A DNA stretch of 64,000 bases, from assembly GCA_017307505.1 (NCBI GenBank), contig JAFKEE010000056.1, positions 20,825 to 84,824 on the forward strand, in the 5' to 3' direction. Shown here one piece after another: positions 41,775 to 50,806 of the stretch (positions within the stretch are counted from its first letter, which is position 1; the number at the start of each line of letters is the position of its first letter). A program made the position numbers and the translations under genes. The notes beneath the pieces were generated by a model that made no database searches, had not been told where the DNA came from, and was given only the letters and a program-made list of their open reading frames with translations. Origin of the DNA: Acidobacteriota bacterium (GTDB lineage: Bacteria; Acidobacteriota; Terriglobia; Bryobacterales; Bryobacteraceae).

Positions 41775-43103
41775 ATGAATCGCCGCACCTTTCTTCACAC
41801 CGGTACCGCCGGACTCGCCGCCATGAATGCCTTCGCCGACGACAAACCCAAACGCGTAGGCCTGATTGGAACAGGCTGGTACGGCAAGTGCGACCTCTTG
41901 CGCCTCATTCAGGTCGCTCCTGTGGACGTCGTCTCCCTCTGCGATGTCGATCGCAAAATGCTCTCCGATGCCGCCGACATCGTTGCTTCCCGCCAGGTGT
42001 CGAAAAAGAAGCCCCGCACCTTCTCCGACTACCGCCAGATGCTCAAGGAGAAAGACCTCGACATCGTCCTCATCGCGACGCCCGACCACTGGCATGCTCT
42101 CGCCATGATCGAAGCCGTGAAAGCCGGCGCCGACGTCTACGTCCAGAAGCCCATCAGCGTGGACATCACGGAAGGCGAGGCAATGCTCGCCGCGGCCCGT
42201 AAGTACAAGCGCGTCGTCCAGGTGGGCACGCAGCGCCGCTCCACGCCCCATCTCATGGAGGCACGCGACCAGATCGTCCGCAGCGGCAAACTCGGTAGGA
42301 TTGGCCTCGTCGAGATCTGCTGCTACTACCCGATGCGCGCCCGCGGCGACGCCCCCGACATCGCGCCGCCCGAGAATCTCGATTACGAGATGTGGACCGG
42401 ACCCGCGCCCATGCGCCCCTACAACCGTCTCGTCCACCCGCGCTCCTGGCGCGCCTTCATGGAGTACGGCAATGGCATCGTCGGCGACATGGCCATCCAC
42501 ATGTTCGACATGGTCCGCTGGATGATGGATCTCGGCTGGCCCACCAGCATCTCGTCCGAGGGCGGCATCCTCATGGACAAGGCGAGCAAATCGAACATCT
42601 CCGATACGCAGACCGCCACGTTCGACTACCCCGACGTGAAAATCGTCTGGACCCACCGCACCTGGGGCCAGCCGCCGGACCCCAAGTACCCCTGGGCCGC
42701 CACCCTCTACGGTGACAAGGGCACCCTCAAAGCCAGCGTGATGAGCTACGACTTCACCCCCGTCCAGGGCACGCCCATCCACAAGGACGTCACCTACGAG
42801 TTCGAGCAATACCCCGAAGACCGCACCGAGAAGGACCTCGAACGCCACTGCGCCCCCGCCATCCGCGGCCACATGAAGAACCTGCTCGAGAACATTGCCT
42901 CACGCGGCAAGCCGGTCGCTGACATCGAACAGGGCCACATCTCGACAGCCAGCTGCATCCTCGCGAACATGTCGATGAAGCTCGGCCGCTCCCTGAAATG
43001 GGATCCGGTGAAGGGCCGGGTAGTGGGCGACGAAGAGGCCAACCGGCTGCTCGCCCGGCAGTACCGCAAGCCCTGGGTCCATCCCACCGCCGCCAGCGTC
43101 TAA
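41775..43103 (+). CDS. Tat-exported Gfo/Idh/MocA-family oxidoreductase
   Basis: Family members are NAD(P)-dependent sugar or inositol dehydrogenases; Tat-exported ones carry tightly bound cofactor, as in glucose-fructose oxidoreductase. The 442-residue product begins MNRRTFLHTGTAGLAAMNAF (Tat signal), then the dinucleotide fold VGLIGTGWYGKCDLL. The catalytic Lys is in the VYVQKPISVDITEGE motif (EKP variant, here QKP), and a C-terminal alpha/beta domain has GNGIVGDMAIHMFD. Unidentified sugar substrate. ATG 41775 is set by the signal. Confidence 0.87.
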   Translation: MNRRTFLHTGTAGLAAMNAFADDKPKRVGLIGTGWYGKCDLLRLIQVAPVDVVSLCDVDRKMLSDAADIVASRQVSKKKPRTFSDYRQMLKEKDLDIVLIATPDHWHALAMIEAVKAGADVYVQKPISVDITEGEAMLAAARKYKRVVQVGTQRRSTPHLMEARDQIVRSGKLGRIGLVEICCYYPMRARGDAPDIAPPENLDYEMWTGPAPMRPYNRLVHPRSWRAFMEYGNGIVGDMAIHMFDMVRWMMDLGWPTSISSEGGILMDKASKSNISDTQTATFDYPDVKIVWTHRTWGQPPDPKYPWAATLYGDKGTLKASVMSYDFTPVQGTPIHKDVTYEFEQYPEDRTEKDLERHCAPAIRGHMKNLLENIASRGKPVADIEQGHISTASCILANMSMKLGRSLKWDPVKGRVVGDEEANRLLARQYRKPWVHPTAASV

Positions 43104-43106
43104 ACG

Positions 43107-43138
43107 CAAAAATGGGGATGCCCGCGAAGGCATCCCCA
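43107..43138 (-). terminator. Terminator of the sucC-sucD-ndk operon
   Basis: TGGGGATGCC pairs perfectly with GGCATCCCCA around CGCGAA. On the minus strand the stem is followed by TTTTTG, 22 bases past the ndk stop. On the plus strand there is no T-run after it, though the stem may still affect the Gfo/Idh transcript. Confidence 0.85.
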
Positions 43139-43159
43139 CTTCCAACAGAAACGATCTGG

Positions 43160-43573
43160 CTAGTTGAGTTCGTAGCCGCGGAAGAACCACGCCAGTTCAA
43201 TGGCCGCGTTCTCCTGGCTGTCCGAGCCATGGCTCGCATTGCGGCCGATGTTCGCGCCGTAAAGCTTCCGAACCGTGCCGGCTTCCGCCTTCTCCGGATT
43301 CGTCGCGCCCATCACTTCGCGCCACTTGGCCACCGCGTCTTCCCGCTCCAGTGCCAGCAGGATCACCGGACCCTCGGTCATGAAGGCGATCAGTTCTTCG
43401 AAAAAGCCCTTGCCCTTGTGGACGGCATAGAACCCTTCGGCGATGGGCCGCGTCAGGTGCTGCTTGCGCAGTGCCAGCACTTTGAACCCGTTCTTTTCGA
43501 TCAGGGCGAGAATGTTGCCCGCGTTTCCGTCCGCAACGGCGTCCGGCTTGATAATGGCGAATGTACGTTCCAT
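43160..43573 (-). CDS. ndk: Nucleoside diphosphate kinase
   Basis: Transfers the gamma-phosphate of ATP to other NDPs by a phospho-His intermediate. The 137-residue protein has RTFAIIKPDAVADGNAG at the start, the ATNPEKAEAGTVRKLYG nucleotide loop and the active-site His in NASHGSDS. Normal length. It lies six bases after sucD in the same operon; succinyl-CoA synthetase and Ndk are known to interact in some bacteria, which makes the linkage functionally sensible. Confidence 0.96.
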   Translation of the reverse strand: MERTFAIIKPDAVADGNAGNILALIEKNGFKVLALRKQHLTRPIAEGFYAVHKGKGFFEELIAFMTEGPVILLALEREDAVAKWREVMGATNPEKAEAGTVRKLYGANIGRNASHGSDSQENAAIELAWFFRGYELN

Positions 43574-43579
43574 AGTTCC

Positions 43580-44455
43580 TTAAAGCTTGAGAGCTGCCTT
43601 GGCGCGATCGCCTAAATCGGCGGGCGTCGGGCAAACAATAATACCGGCGTCTTCCATGGCGGCCATCTTGTCGGATGCCTTGCCCGATCCACCGGAAATG
43701 ATGGCGCCGGCGTGGCCCATACGGCGGCCGGGCGGCGCGGTCTGGCCCGCGATGAAACCGATCACCGGCTTCTTCACGAACTCCTTCACATACGCGGCGG
43801 CGAGCTCTTCGGCATTGCCGCCGATCTCCCCGATCATGATGATGGCTTCCGTCGCCGGGTCCTCATTGAACAGCCGCAGCGCATCGATATGCGTCGTGCC
43901 GATAATCGGATCCCCGCCGATGCCGATGCAGGTGCTCTGTCCGATGCCCAGCGCCGACAGCTGGCCCACCGCTTCATACGTCAGCGTGCCCGAGCGCGAG
44001 ACCACGCCCACCGGACCCGGCTTGTGAATGTGACCCGGCATAATGCCGATCTTGCACTCGCCGGGCGTAATGATGCCCGGGCAGTTCGGACCAATCAGGC
44101 GTGTACCCGGCTTGGTCTTCAGGTACTGCCACGCCTTCACCATGTCCATCGCCGGAATGCCTTCCGTGATGCAGACCACCAGGGGCAGCCCCGCGTCAGC
44201 GGCTTCCATGATGGCTTCCGCCGCGAACGGCGGAGGAACAAAGATCACCGTGGCGTTGGCGCCCGTGGTGTTTACCGCTTCAGCGACGGTATCGAACACC
44301 GGCCGCTCCAGGTGGGTTGTGCCGCCCTTGCCGGGCGTAACGCCGCCTACGATGTTGGTGCCGTATGCAATCGACTGCAGGGCGTGGAATGTGCCCTCTT
44401 TGCCCGTGAAGCCCTGCACGAGCACGCGCGTGTTCTTGTTGACCAGTACGCTCAT
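43580..44455 (-). CDS. sucD: Succinyl-CoA synthetase alpha subunit
   Basis: The alpha subunit carries the CoA site and the phosphorylated His of the TCA-cycle enzyme that makes ATP/GTP from succinyl-CoA. The 291-residue product shows [15 protein letters not shown], the CoA loop [27 protein letters not shown] and the phospho-His loop [10 protein letters not shown]. Follows sucC by 15 bases. Confidence 0.97.
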   Translation of the reverse strand: MSVLVNKNTRVLVQGFTGKEGTFHALQSIAYGTNIVGGVTPGKGGTTHLERPVFDTVAEAVNTTGANATVIFVPPPFAAEAIMEAADAGLPLVVCITEGIPAMDMVKAWQYLKTKPGTRLIGPNCPGIITPGECKIGIMPGHIHKPGPVGVVSRSGTLTYEAVGQLSALGIGQSTCIGIGGDPIIGTTHIDALRLFNEDPATEAIIMIGEIGGNAEELAAAYVKEFVKKPVIGFIAGQTAPPGRRMGHAGAIISGGSGKASDKMAAMEDAGIIVCPTPADLGDRAKAALKL

Positions 44456-44470
44456 GGTTGGGATCCCTTT

Positions 44471-45628
44471 CTACTTCGCGAGCGCGACGACCTTCTCGGC
44501 CGCGTCCTTCATGCCGTCGGCCACCGTGAAGTTCAGGCCGGACTCCTTCAGGATCAGGCGCCCCTCCTGCACGTTGGTGCCTTCCATGCGAATCACCAGC
44601 GGCAGGTCCATGCCCAGCTCGCGCGACGCATCCACCACACCCGCGGCCAGCGTGTCGCAGCGCAGGATGCCGCCAAAGATGTTGATCAGCACGGCCTTCA
44701 CGCTCTTGTCATCCATCAGGATGCGGAACGCGTTCTTGATCTGTTCCTTGTTCGCGCCGCCGCCGACATCCAGGAAGTTCGCCGGACTCCCGCCCGCGTA
44801 CTTGATGATGTCCATCGTGGCCATCGCCAGGCCCGCTCCGTTCACCATGCACCCGACGCTGCCGTCGAGCTTGATGTAGTTCAGGCCGAACTTCGAGGCT
44901 TCCACTTCCAGCGGATCTTCTTCATTCAGGTCGCGCAGCTCTGCCAGGTCCTTGTGGCGGAACATCGCGTTGTCGTCGAAGGTCACCTTCGCGTCCAGCG
45001 CCACCACACGGCCATCGGAGGTCAGCACCAGCGGGTTGATTTCGGCGAGCGACGCGTCCGTCTCGACATACGCCTTGGCCAGCGCCTGCATCGTCTTAAC
45101 GGCGGCGCTCACGCTGGCGGCCGGAATGCCGATGCCAAAGGCGAGCTTGCGCGCCTGCCAGCCCATCAGGCCGGCGCCGGGATCGAAAGCTTCCTTCAGG
45201 ATCAGCTCGGGGGTCTTCGCGGCGACTTCTTCGATGTCCATACCGCCGGCAGCGGAAGCCATCATCACCAGCTTGCCCTGCGCCCGGTCGAGTACGATGC
45301 CGAGGTACAGTTCCTTCTCAATCGGCAGCGTCTCTTCCACCAGCAGGCACTTCACCAGGCGGCCTTCCGGCCCGGTCTGGTGGGTGACCAGCGTCATCCC
45401 CAGAATCTTGGCGGCGACCTCCGCCGCGGCCTCCGCGTTGTCGGCCAGCTTCACGCCGCCGCCCTTACCGCGTCCGCCCGCGTGAATCTGTGCTTTGACG
45501 ACCACCCGGCCGCCGAGTTCCACCGCAATCGCCTTCGCCTCATCCACTGTGAGTGCCATGCGTCCGCGCGGTACTGGAACCCCATACTTGGCCAAGATTG
45601 CCTTGGCTTGGTACTCATGAATTTTCAT
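44471..45628 (-). CDS. sucC: Succinyl-CoA synthetase beta subunit
   Basis: The beta subunit has an ATP-grasp nucleotide site and binds succinate. The 385-residue product begins [20 protein letters not shown], with [20 protein letters not shown] (ATP-grasp loop), the metal-binding [13 protein letters not shown] and the succinate-side [10 protein letters not shown]. First gene of sucC-sucD-ndk; divergent from trpD with 50 bases between starts. Confidence 0.97.
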   Translation of the reverse strand: MKIHEYQAKAILAKYGVPVPRGRMALTVDEAKAIAVELGGRVVVKAQIHAGGRGKGGGVKLADNAEAAAEVAAKILGMTLVTHQTGPEGRLVKCLLVEETLPIEKELYLGIVLDRAQGKLVMMASAAGGMDIEEVAAKTPELILKEAFDPGAGLMGWQARKLAFGIGIPAASVSAAVKTMQALAKAYVETDASLAEINPLVLTSDGRVVALDAKVTFDDNAMFRHKDLAELRDLNEEDPLEVEASKFGLNYIKLDGSVGCMVNGAGLAMATMDIIKYAGGSPANFLDVGGGANKEQIKNAFRILMDDKSVKAVLINIFGGILRCDTLAAGVVDASRELGMDLPLVIRMEGTNVQEGRLILKESGLNFTVADGMKDAAEKVVALAK

Positions 45629-45678
45629 AGGAATCCGCTTGTGGTAGGCTCGAAAGAAGCCCCGAAATCCAATATAGC

Positions 45679-46701
45679 ATGCCGTTTTTGCCCCTCCTGC
45701 ACCGCCTCCTGAACAGGGAAAGTCTGCCCGCGGCGGATGCCCGCGAGGCCATGTCCGCCATCCTCGCCGGAGAAGCCACCACCGCCCAGATCTGCGCCTT
45801 CCTGGCCGCCCTGCGAGTAAAGGGCGAAACCGCCGATGAGATCCTCGGCCTGGCTCAGGCCATGCGCGACAGCGCCGTCCGCATCGACCACGGCATTACC
45901 GATCGCACCGTCCTCGACACCTGCGGCACCGGCGGCGACAATCGAGGCACCTGCAACGTCTCCACCATCGTGGCCATCGTCGTCGCGGCCTGCGGAGTAC
46001 CCGTCGCCAAACACGGCAATCGCTCCATGTCGTCCCTCTGCGGCAGCGCCGATCTTCTCGAAGCCCTCGGTGTGAAACTGCTGACAGATCCGGCCGCCAT
46101 CGCCCGCTCCATTCGCGAAATCGGTTTCGGCTTCCTCTTCGCCCCCGTCCTGCATCCGGCGATGAAGAACGCCATGCCCGCCCGCGCGGAACTCAAAACG
46201 AAGACCGCCATGAACCTGCTCGGCCCCCTCACGAATCCGGCCGGAGCCACCGCTCAACTGGCCGGCGCACCCTCCCTGCAGGCCGCCGAACTTATGGCCG
46301 TCACTCTCTCGGCCCTCGGACTTGTGCGCGGGTACGTCGTCCATGGCTTCGACGGTCTCGATGAGGTGACGACGACTGCCCCCACACACCTTCTGGCCAT
46401 CACAAAAGGCGCCATCGATCACCGTGAAGTCACCCCCGAGGAGTTCGGCGTACCGCGCGTGACACTCGAACAGTTGAAGGGCGGCGATATCGGCACCAAC
46501 CGCGACATCGCTCTGGCCATATTGAACGGGACGCCCGGCGCGTATCGCGATATCGTCCTGGTGAATGCCAGCGTGGCGCTCACCGCGGCCGGCGCGGCGC
46601 AGGCGTTTCACGAAGGCATGGAAATCGCAGGCGCGGCCGTGGACTCCGGCGCGGCGCTCAGGAAGCTGCGGCAGATCACCGAATTCAGTCAGAGCGCGTA
46701 A
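45679..46701 (+). CDS. trpD: Anthranilate phosphoribosyltransferase
   Basis: Joins anthranilate to PRPP in tryptophan synthesis. The 340-residue product has the PRPP loops [17 protein letters not shown] and [21 protein letters not shown], the anthranilate region [18 protein letters not shown] and [14 protein letters not shown], and [11 protein letters not shown] near the C-terminus. The residues after LKTKT depart slightly from the usual RxELGxRT. No other trp gene is near, so either the pathway is scattered or this is a paralogue of the TrpD family; full motif retention favours genuine TrpD. Confidence 0.9.
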   Translation: MPFLPLLHRLLNRESLPAADAREAMSAILAGEATTAQICAFLAALRVKGETADEILGLAQAMRDSAVRIDHGITDRTVLDTCGTGGDNRGTCNVSTIVAIVVAACGVPVAKHGNRSMSSLCGSADLLEALGVKLLTDPAAIARSIREIGFGFLFAPVLHPAMKNAMPARAELKTKTAMNLLGPLTNPAGATAQLAGAPSLQAAELMAVTLSALGLVRGYVVHGFDGLDEVTTTAPTHLLAITKGAIDHREVTPEEFGVPRVTLEQLKGGDIGTNRDIALAILNGTPGAYRDIVLVNASVALTAAGAAQAFHEGMEIAGAAVDSGAALRKLRQITEFSQSA

Positions 46702-46716
46702 GCCGCGCCCTCGGGC

Positions 46717-47094
46717 CTACATCGAGCCGGTGTGGCGCTTCAGAATCTGCGGCAGGTTGGCCGAAAAGGCCGAACGCGCCAGCACCATGTTGGCGCCCGC
46801 ATCCTGTGCCTGCTGTTTCAACTCGCCCTGCACGTGCGAGACAAAGCCGATCAGCGACACGCGCTTCAGGTCCTCAATCGCCTTGAACTTCGTGATCACG
46901 GACACGGCATTCACCGAATTCGCGTTGAGGTCCAGGATGACGAGCAGCGGTTGCTCGGCGACGCTCTTCTCCAGGACGTCTTTCTCTGACTTGAGGAATT
47001 CACAGGTCAGACCGGCGCGCTTGGCGGCGTCGTTGATCTTCACGACAAAGAAGAGGTCGTCAACGACCGCGAGGATCTTGTTGGACTTGGGCAT
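46717..47094 (-). CDS. Stand-alone receiver-like protein lacking the conserved lysine
   Basis: The 125-residue protein has the CheY-type fold: acidic pair in ILAVVDDLFF, a possible phospho-acceptor Asp in LLVILDLNANS and a Ser in the Thr position (LIGFVSHVQ). The near-invariant Lys of beta5 is missing (ANMVLARSAFSAN), so phosphoryl switching may be impaired. No output domain or adjacent kinase. It may act as a protein-protein adaptor. Convergent with trpD; divergent from zwf. Confidence 0.75.
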   Translation of the reverse strand: MPKSNKILAVVDDLFFVVKINDAAKRAGLTCEFLKSEKDVLEKSVAEQPLLVILDLNANSVNAVSVITKFKAIEDLKRVSLIGFVSHVQGELKQQAQDAGANMVLARSAFSANLPQILKRHTGSM

Positions 47095-47184
47095 GGGAAT
47101 TCAAAACAGACGGCAGGAAATTTGATTTTAGCCTCTGCGGGGGCCGTGGGCAAGGGCCCCCCCGGCTCATGCTATGGTAGGCGC

Positions 47185-48714
47185 ATGGCTGGGACCTATC
47201 CTCTCGAGGACCCGCTTCGCTACGAAAAGCCGGTTTCTCCTTCGGCTATCGTTATCTTCGGAGCGAACGGCGACCTCACAAAACGAAAGCTGTTGCCCGC
47301 CCTCTACAGGCTGGCTTACGAACGTCGTCTGCCGGCTGGATTCGCCATCGTCGGCATCTCCCGGACCGAGATGAGCGACGACCAGTTCCGCGAAAAAATG
47401 CGCGAAAGCGTCGAACACTTCCTGGAGGACAGCCCGTTCGATGCCGATCTTTGGGCCAACTTCGCGAAGGGCCTCTTCTACGTCTCCGGCGACCTCGCTG
47501 ACGCCGCCATGTACACCGCCCTCGATGCGCGGCTCAAGGAGATCGAAGTCAGCCGTCAGACCGGCGGCAATGTGCTGTTTTATCTGTCCACGCAGCCCAG
47601 TTACTACTCCACCGCCGCCGCTGGCCTGGGCGCCGCTGGTCTGCAGAACCCCTCCGTGCCCGGAGCCTGGCGCCGCCTCATCGTCGAGAAACCTTTCGGT
47701 CACGACACCGCCAGCGCCGCCGAACTCAATACCAACCTCCAGGCCGTCTTCCCCGAAAACGCGATCTACCGGATCGATCACTATCTCGGCAAGGAGACCG
47801 TCCAGAACATCCTCGCCTTCCGCTTCGGCAACGGCATCTTCGAGCCCCTCTGGAACCGCCGCTACGTGAACCATGTCCAGATCACGGCGGCCGAGTCCAT
47901 CGGCGTCGAAGGCCGCGGTGCTTATTACCAGGAGGCCGGCGCTCTCCGCGATATGATCCAGAATCACCTGCTCCAGGTGATGGCGACCATCTCCATGGAG
48001 CCGCCCGCCAGCTACGAACCCAACGCCGTTCGTGACGAACGCGCCAAACTCCTCCGCTCCATTCGCACCCTCAAGCCCGAAGAAGTAGCCAAAAACGCGG
48101 TCAAAGGACAGTACGGCCCGTCGAAGATCGGCGGAGCCGATGTGCCCGGGTTCCGTCAGGAACACGGCGTTGACCCCGAAGCGCAGACCGACACCTTCGC
48201 CGCCATCACCGCCACCGTCGAGAACTGGCGCTGGGCCGGCGTCCCGTTCTATATCCGGACCGGGAAACGCCTGCCCAAGCGCGTCACCGACATCGCCATC
48301 CAGTTCAATCAGGCGCCCCTGTCCATCTTCGAGGGCGAAACCGGGCAGCAATGGCCCAACCTGCTGGTGGTCCGCATTCAGCCCGAGGAAGGCATTTCGC
48401 TGCGCTTCTTCTCCAAGCTGCCCGGCGCCGGCATGAAACTGCGCCCGGTCACCATGGACTTCAACTACGGCACCAGTTTCGGCACCCGCACCCCCACGGC
48501 CTACGAAACGCTGCTGCTCGATGCGCTGGAAGGCGACGCGACACTCTATACCCGCCTCGATATGGTGGAGGCAAGCTGGAACGTCGTGCAGCCCATCCTC
48601 AATGTCTGGAACGAGACGAAGTTCGAGTTCCCCAACTACGCTGCGGGCACCTGGGGCCCGGCGGCGGCGGACGAGATGCTGGCCGCTCGCGGCCACGTCT
48701 GGAGGGTTCCATAA
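47185..48714 (+). CDS. zwf: Glucose-6-phosphate 1-dehydrogenase
   Basis: First step of the oxidative pentose-phosphate pathway, giving NADPH. The 509-residue product has the cofactor loop IVIFGANGDLTKRKLLPALY and the substrate/catalytic motif AIYRIDHYLGKETVQN with its catalytic-site His-Tyr, plus KPFGHD and FYIRTGKRLPKR. ATG 47185 has GGTAGG upstream. The stop and opcA start share one base (TAATG), so the two are translated together. Confidence 0.97.
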   Translation: MAGTYPLEDPLRYEKPVSPSAIVIFGANGDLTKRKLLPALYRLAYERRLPAGFAIVGISRTEMSDDQFREKMRESVEHFLEDSPFDADLWANFAKGLFYVSGDLADAAMYTALDARLKEIEVSRQTGGNVLFYLSTQPSYYSTAAAGLGAAGLQNPSVPGAWRRLIVEKPFGHDTASAAELNTNLQAVFPENAIYRIDHYLGKETVQNILAFRFGNGIFEPLWNRRYVNHVQITAAESIGVEGRGAYYQEAGALRDMIQNHLLQVMATISMEPPASYEPNAVRDERAKLLRSIRTLKPEEVAKNAVKGQYGPSKIGGADVPGFRQEHGVDPEAQTDTFAAITATVENWRWAGVPFYIRTGKRLPKRVTDIAIQFNQAPLSIFEGETGQQWPNLLVVRIQPEEGISLRFFSKLPGAGMKLRPVTMDFNYGTSFGTRTPTAYETLLLDALEGDATLYTRLDMVEASWNVVQPILNVWNETKFEFPNYAAGTWGPAAADEMLAARGHVWRVP

Positions 48715-49685
48715 TGGCCGAAACCACAGCGATCGACGCGGGCCGGCTGCTCAAGGAGTTGGACGAAAGCTGGCGCTCCATCGGCAAATCGGAAGGTTCG
48801 GGCGTTCTGCGCGCCTGCGCCATGACCTTGCTGGTGGTCGTTCGTTCAGAAGAAGACCCCCAGGCTCTCGGCGAAACCCTCGCCGAGATCATGCACGAGC
48901 ACCCCAACCGGACTATCGTGATCCGGGTAGGGGAAGGAAACGCCCCGGTCGAAGCCCGCACATCCCTCCAGTGCTGGATGCCCTTCGGCCGCCGCCAGCA
49001 GATCTGCTGCGAGCAGATCGACATCTGCGCCACCCGCGAAAACCTGTCCGCCGTCCCGCCCATCATCTTCGGACTCATGGTGGCCGATCTGCCCGTCGCC
49101 CTATGGTGCCGCGATCTGTCCCTGGCTTCGCTGGAAGAACTGCGCCCCGTCCTTCGCCTCGCTGGCAAGGTAATGGTGGATAGCTCCTCCCAGCGCGACG
49201 CCGTCAAAGCCCTGGAATGCCTCAGGAAGCTCTCCGGCGGCACCTGGACCCTGGCCGACCTCACCTGGGCCCGCATCACCCGCTGGCGGGAAACCATCGT
49301 CCAGGTGCTGCGCCGCGGCGAGCCGATGGAGTGGTGCGAAGTCACCTACGCCGGCAAAGGCGTCTCCACCGCGGCCGGCTATCTCGCCGCCTGGCTCAAG
49401 CGTGTCTCGGGCTCCGACGTCCCACTGCGCTGCGAGGACGAAGAGAGTCCGCCGCCTGGTATGGGCCGCATCCGGGCTGTCCGGCTCCAGGGCGGCAGCC
49501 AGGTCGTCTCCCTCCGCCGCACCGGCCGCACGTCCCTCAGCATCGAGGCCGGACGCATGGGCTCCACCGCGGTCTTCCCGCTTCACACGGACTCCATGCT
49601 GCTGCACGAGGAGTTGAACGTCTTCGGGCGCGACCCGCTGTTCCAGGACGCCCTGGCCACCTTGCCGGAGGTCGTCCGCGGATGA
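48714..49685 (+). CDS. opcA: Glucose-6-phosphate dehydrogenase assembly protein OpcA
   Basis: OpcA is an allosteric/assembly partner of Zwf in cyanobacteria and actinobacteria, where it links activity to redox state. The 323-residue product has the family body: VVRSEEDPQALGETLAEIM, HPNRTIVIRVGEGN, GLMVADLPVALWCRDLSL and TLADLTWARITRWRETIVQ. Several Cys are present (CCEQIDICATREN), a possible redox-sensitive site. It sits between zwf and pgl, overlapping both by 1 and 4 bases. Confidence 0.92.
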   Translation: MAETTAIDAGRLLKELDESWRSIGKSEGSGVLRACAMTLLVVVRSEEDPQALGETLAEIMHEHPNRTIVIRVGEGNAPVEARTSLQCWMPFGRRQQICCEQIDICATRENLSAVPPIIFGLMVADLPVALWCRDLSLASLEELRPVLRLAGKVMVDSSSQRDAVKALECLRKLSGGTWTLADLTWARITRWRETIVQVLRRGEPMEWCEVTYAGKGVSTAAGYLAAWLKRVSGSDVPLRCEDEESPPPGMGRIRAVRLQGGSQVVSLRRTGRTSLSIEAGRMGSTAVFPLHTDSMLLHEELNVFGRDPLFQDALATLPEVVRG

Positions 49686-50383
49686 CCGACCGGATCCACG
49701 TTTTCAGTGATGCCCAGGGCGCCGCGGAAGGCTGCGCCCGGGCCATCGCTGACCGCTTGAACGAAGCCATCGCCGCCCGGGGTTCGGCCTCGCTCGCCGT
49801 CTCCGGCGGCAGCACGCCCAAGCTCATGTTTCGCGAAATGTGCGCGCTCGGCCTCGATTGGACGAAAATCCTGCTCTTCTGGGTGGACGAGCGCGTCGTT
49901 CCGCCCGACGACGAACAGAGCAACTACCGCATGACCCGCGAGAACCTGATCGTCCCGGGCCGCGTGCCCGAAACCCAGGTCCACCGCATCCGCGGAGAGA
50001 TGAACGCCCAGGCGGCGGCTGCGCTCTATCAGAGCGAACTCATATCAGCCCTCGGTCCGGATCCCATCTTCGATGTTGTGCAATGCGGAGTCGGTGACGA
50101 CGGCCATACGGCCTCCCTGTTCCCGGGCGAACCCATGGTGGCCGACCGCACCGGACTCGTCGCCGCCCTCTGGGTCGCCAAGAAAAACCAGTGGCGAGTG
50201 ACTCTGCTCCCCAAACCCATCCTGGCTGCCCGCAGCCTCTACGTCCTCTCCAGCGGAGCCGATAAGGCCGTCGCCGTTCAATCCGCCCTGCAAGGACCCG
50301 CCAATCCGCTGGGCGTCCCCTCCCAGTTGCTGCGCGACGCGGAATGGTTCAGCGACGCCGCCGCCGTGCAACATCTCGCATAA
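49682..50383 (+). CDS. pgl: 6-Phosphogluconolactonase
   Basis: Hydrolyses 6-phosphogluconolactone, the Zwf product. The 233-residue protein is of the DevB/NagB-like type: LAVSGGSTPKLMFREM, FWVDERVVPPDDEQSNYRM and the catalytic-site VQCGVGDDGHTASLFPG. Starts within opcA (ATGA overlap) and ends three bases before the BlaI operators. Confidence 0.95.
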   Translation: MTDRIHVFSDAQGAAEGCARAIADRLNEAIAARGSASLAVSGGSTPKLMFREMCALGLDWTKILLFWVDERVVPPDDEQSNYRMTRENLIVPGRVPETQVHRIRGEMNAQAAAALYQSELISALGPDPIFDVVQCGVGDDGHTASLFPGEPMVADRTGLVAALWVAKKNQWRVTLLPKPILAARSLYVLSSGADKAVAVQSALQGPANPLGVPSQLLRDAEWFSDAAAVQHLA

Positions 50384-50385
50384 AG

Positions 50386-50428
50386 TACGAAGTTCTTCGT
50401 TGACACTACGAAGGACTTCGTATATTGT
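50386..50428 (+). promoter_or_regulatory. BlaI-type twin operator and promoter
   Basis: Two near-identical palindromes of the form TACGAAG-N2-CTTCGTA lie at 50386-50401 (14 bases perfect at 50387-50400) and 50407-50422 (16 bases perfect), centres 21 bases apart. TTGACA at 50400-50405 and TATTGT at 50423-50428 are 17 bases apart, and the second palindrome fills the spacer. This is the layout of MecI/BlaI-type autorepression. The start codon GTG at 50435 is only seven bases after the -10 box. Confidence 0.88.
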
Positions 50429-50434
50429 CGGGTT

Positions 50435-50806
50435 GTGAGACCAACGGCAGCGGAATTAGAGATCCTCGGCGTGCTCTGGGAGCAGGGCCCCAGCACCGTC
50501 AGGCGCGTTCATGAAGTCCTGGATGCCCGCAAACCCACTGGCTACACCACCGTCCTGAAACTCCTGCAAATCATGTCGGAAAAAGGACTTGTGGCGCGCG
50601 AGGAGTCCGCCCGCGCCCACGTCTACCGCGCCGCCGCGGCGCGCGAAGAGACCCAGGGCCAGCTTGTGAGCGATCTCGTTGACCGCGCCTTCGGCGGCAG
50701 CGCGGCCGAACTCGTCATGCGCGCCCTTTCCACCCGTCCCGCGTCTCAGGAAGAGTTGGACGAGATCCGCAGGATGCTGGATTCCTATCGGGGAGGGGCT
50801 GTATGA
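50435..50806 (+). CDS. BlaI/MecI-family transcriptional repressor
   Basis: BlaI proteins are winged-helix repressors that a membrane M56 peptidase inactivates. The 123-residue product begins with the family motif TAAELEILGVLWEQGPSTVRRVHE and includes GYTTVLKLLQIMSEKGLV (recognition helix) and a C-terminal dimerisation helix. The GTG start is fixed by the family N-terminus; as it falls at the expected transcription start, the mRNA is probably leaderless. It overlaps the M56 gene by four bases (ATGA). Beta-lactam control is not implied; such pairs are widely expanded in Acidobacteriota. Confidence 0.92.
   Translation: MRPTAAELEILGVLWEQGPSTVRRVHEVLDARKPTGYTTVLKLLQIMSEKGLVAREESARAHVYRAAAAREETQGQLVSDLVDRAFGGSAAELVMRALSTRPASQEELDEIRRMLDSYRGGAV

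Noticed and set aside
43712..45712. Long plus-strand open frame of 666 codons
   Set aside because: It lies antisense to sucD and sucC, which have full motifs and operon structure; its translation is His/Arg/Leu-rich with no domain, typical of GC-rich shadow frames.
47167..48696. Minus-strand open frame of 509 codons
   Set aside because: Exact antisense of zwf, with no domain or start signal.
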